Shown: piece by piece, positions 12,017 to 12,334 of the stretch
How positions within the stretch are numbered: the first letter of the stretch is position 1
Layout: each line of letters starts with the position of its first letter
Source: an uncultured bacterium
GTDB lineage: Bacteria > Patescibacteriota > Minisyncoccia > Phycocordibacterales > UBA918
DNA: 12,334 nucleotides
Direction: 5' to 3'
Assembly: GCA_903839715.1 (NCBI GenBank)
Contig: CAIMDH010000013.1
Location: 1 to 12,334, forward strand
Translations under genes and position numbers: made by a program
Notes under the pieces: generated by a model
The model's input: the letters and a program-made list of their open reading frames with translations, nothing else
What the model was told of the DNA's origin: nothing
Database searches by the model: none

Positions 12017-12160
12017 CACTGTACTTGCCCGAAGCAAGTTACGGTAAGACGCAAATGGTTAATATGTAAATTGACCAAGTTGAGCGTTTGAGTAATCTCA
12101 CCTGTATGCAAAGCATACAGGTGCTGCGTTCGGAACATAAAAGAAAGCGAGCTTTCTTTT
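12017..12160 (+). ncRNA. Structured leader or small RNA upstream of tRNA-Arg
   Basis: About 145 nt between a promoter and the tRNA, with three hairpins: ACTTGC/GCAAGT (12023-12039), an 11-bp stem at 12099-12123 with an AAA loop, and a 10-bp stem at 12139-12160 that ends in CTTTT like a weak terminator. No known family (T-box, 6S, SRP) is recognised and no convincing reading frame is present. It may be an independent small RNA, or the 5' part of the tRNA precursor with control by termination. Confidence 0.4.
12139..12160 (+). terminator. Possible terminator or attenuator before tRNA-Arg
   Basis: AAAAGAAAGC (12139-12148) pairs with 12151-12160 over 10 bp, leaving a very small loop and ending in TTTT. 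It lies only 12 nt before the tRNA, so if it acts the tRNA must be made by read-through. Confidence 0.4.
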
Positions 12161-12172
12161 AGTCCCTCTCTT

Positions 12173-12244
12173 GCACCTGTAGTGAAATGGATATCACAAC
12201 TGACTTCGGATCAGTTATTCTGGGTTCGAGTCCTGGCAGGTGCA
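12173..12244 (+). tRNA. tRNA-Arg (anticodon TCG)
   Basis: A complete 72-nt cloverleaf. Acceptor stem GCACCTG (12173-12179) with CAGGTGC (12237-12243), discriminator A12244; D stem GTGA/TCAC (12182-12185, 12194-12197); anticodon stem ACTGA/TCAGT around the loop CTTCGGA, anticodon TCG at 12206-12208, reading CGA and perhaps other CGN codons. The T arm is CTGGG/CCTGG with loop TTCGAGT and two G-U pairs. The variable loop is short (4 nt). CCA is not encoded (A is followed by CATATA), so the nearby cca product must add it. Confidence 0.95.
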
Positions 12245-12251
12245 CATATAT

Positions 12252-12275
12252 AAAAAGCCCCATATGGGGCTTTTT
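12252..12275. terminator. Terminator after tRNA-Arg
   Basis: AAAAAGCCCC (12252-12261) pairs with GGGGCTTTTT (12266-12275) around ATAT, 8 nt after the tRNA. It is the centre of the long palindrome at the window end. Confidence 0.85.
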
Positions 12276-12282
12276 ATATATG

Positions 12283-12334
12283 TGCACCTGCCAGGACTCG
12301 AACCCAGAATAACTGATCCGAAGTCAGTTGTGAT
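12283..12334 (-). tRNA. Partial mirrored copy of tRNA-Arg (TCG)
   Basis: The last 52 nt of the tRNA in reverse orientation, missing the first 20 nt because the window ends. It is identical to the plus-strand gene. It is probably not a separate gene but a fold-back of the assembly. Confidence 0.5.

Larger units (their letters stand above)
12193..12334. repeat. Perfect 142-bp palindrome at the window end
   Basis: The right arm (12264-12334) is the exact reverse complement of the left arm (12193-12263): 71 bp without mismatch, running to the last base of the window. It covers the tRNA from its D arm onwards plus the terminator. An exact fold-back that stops at the sequence end is typical of an assembly artefact at a self-complementary hairpin; two identical convergent tRNA genes would be the biological alternative. 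Confidence 0.9.

Noticed and set aside
12006..12047. Tiny reading frame of 13 codons (MMFITVLARSKLR) containing CGA and CGG, as an arginine leader peptide before tRNA-Arg
   Set aside because: Its ATG overlaps the -10 element, so it would start upstream of the predicted transcript start; too short to support.

Overview
The window looks like a piece of a small bacterial genome of the Candidate Phyla Radiation (Patescibacteria), probably a Parcubacteria-like lineage. This is an inference from several things together: very compact genes, almost no Shine-Dalgarno sequences, starts placed right behind -10 elements, a cold-shock protein, paired M14-like surface proteins, a membrane-anchored Clp-like ATPase, and a tRNA without an encoded CCA end next to a cca gene. 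UGA is used as a stop (cca ends in TGA) and full-length genes contain no internal UGA, so the code appears standard. No rRNA, CRISPR array or insertion sequence was seen.

Layout. 1-1100 (minus strand): a NYN/LabA-like putative RNase, then rpsO (ribosomal protein S15) with a good sigma70 promoter and a structured leader RNA. 1184-2107 (plus): a complete tyrosine recombinase of XerC/XerD type, followed 5 bp later by a decayed small membrane-protein gene. 2563-4418 (minus): two tandem M14 zinc-carboxypeptidase paralogues, both membrane-anchored. The downstream copy keeps candidate catalytic residues, while the upstream copy has lost them. 4568-5023 (plus): an unrecognised soluble protein with the only strong Shine-Dalgarno site of the window. 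5078-7917 (minus): a two-gene operon of a small integral membrane protein and a large membrane-anchored Clp/HSP100-like AAA+ ATPase with a degenerate first ATPase domain and unusual pore loops. 8025-8762 (minus): a cold-shock protein and a DUF4870-like membrane protein. 8902-9699 (plus): exodeoxyribonuclease III. 9700-10484: a 785-bp stretch without genes that holds a strong inverted repeat over a possible promoter, a candidate small RNA with promoter and terminator, and two terminators. 10485-11957 (minus): CCA-adding enzyme with HD domain. 12017-12334 (plus): a structured leader or small RNA, then tRNA-Arg(TCG), then a perfect fold-back of the tRNA that runs to the window end.

How the parts relate. 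cca makes the CCA end that the tRNA gene lacks. rpsO, cca, the tRNA and probably the NYN protein belong to translation and RNA maintenance; xerC/D and xthA to chromosome resolution and DNA repair. The M14 pair, the DUF4870-like protein and the membrane/Clp operon belong to the cell envelope. Five genes have a -10 element exactly 7-8 nt before the ATG, which suggests widespread leaderless transcription.
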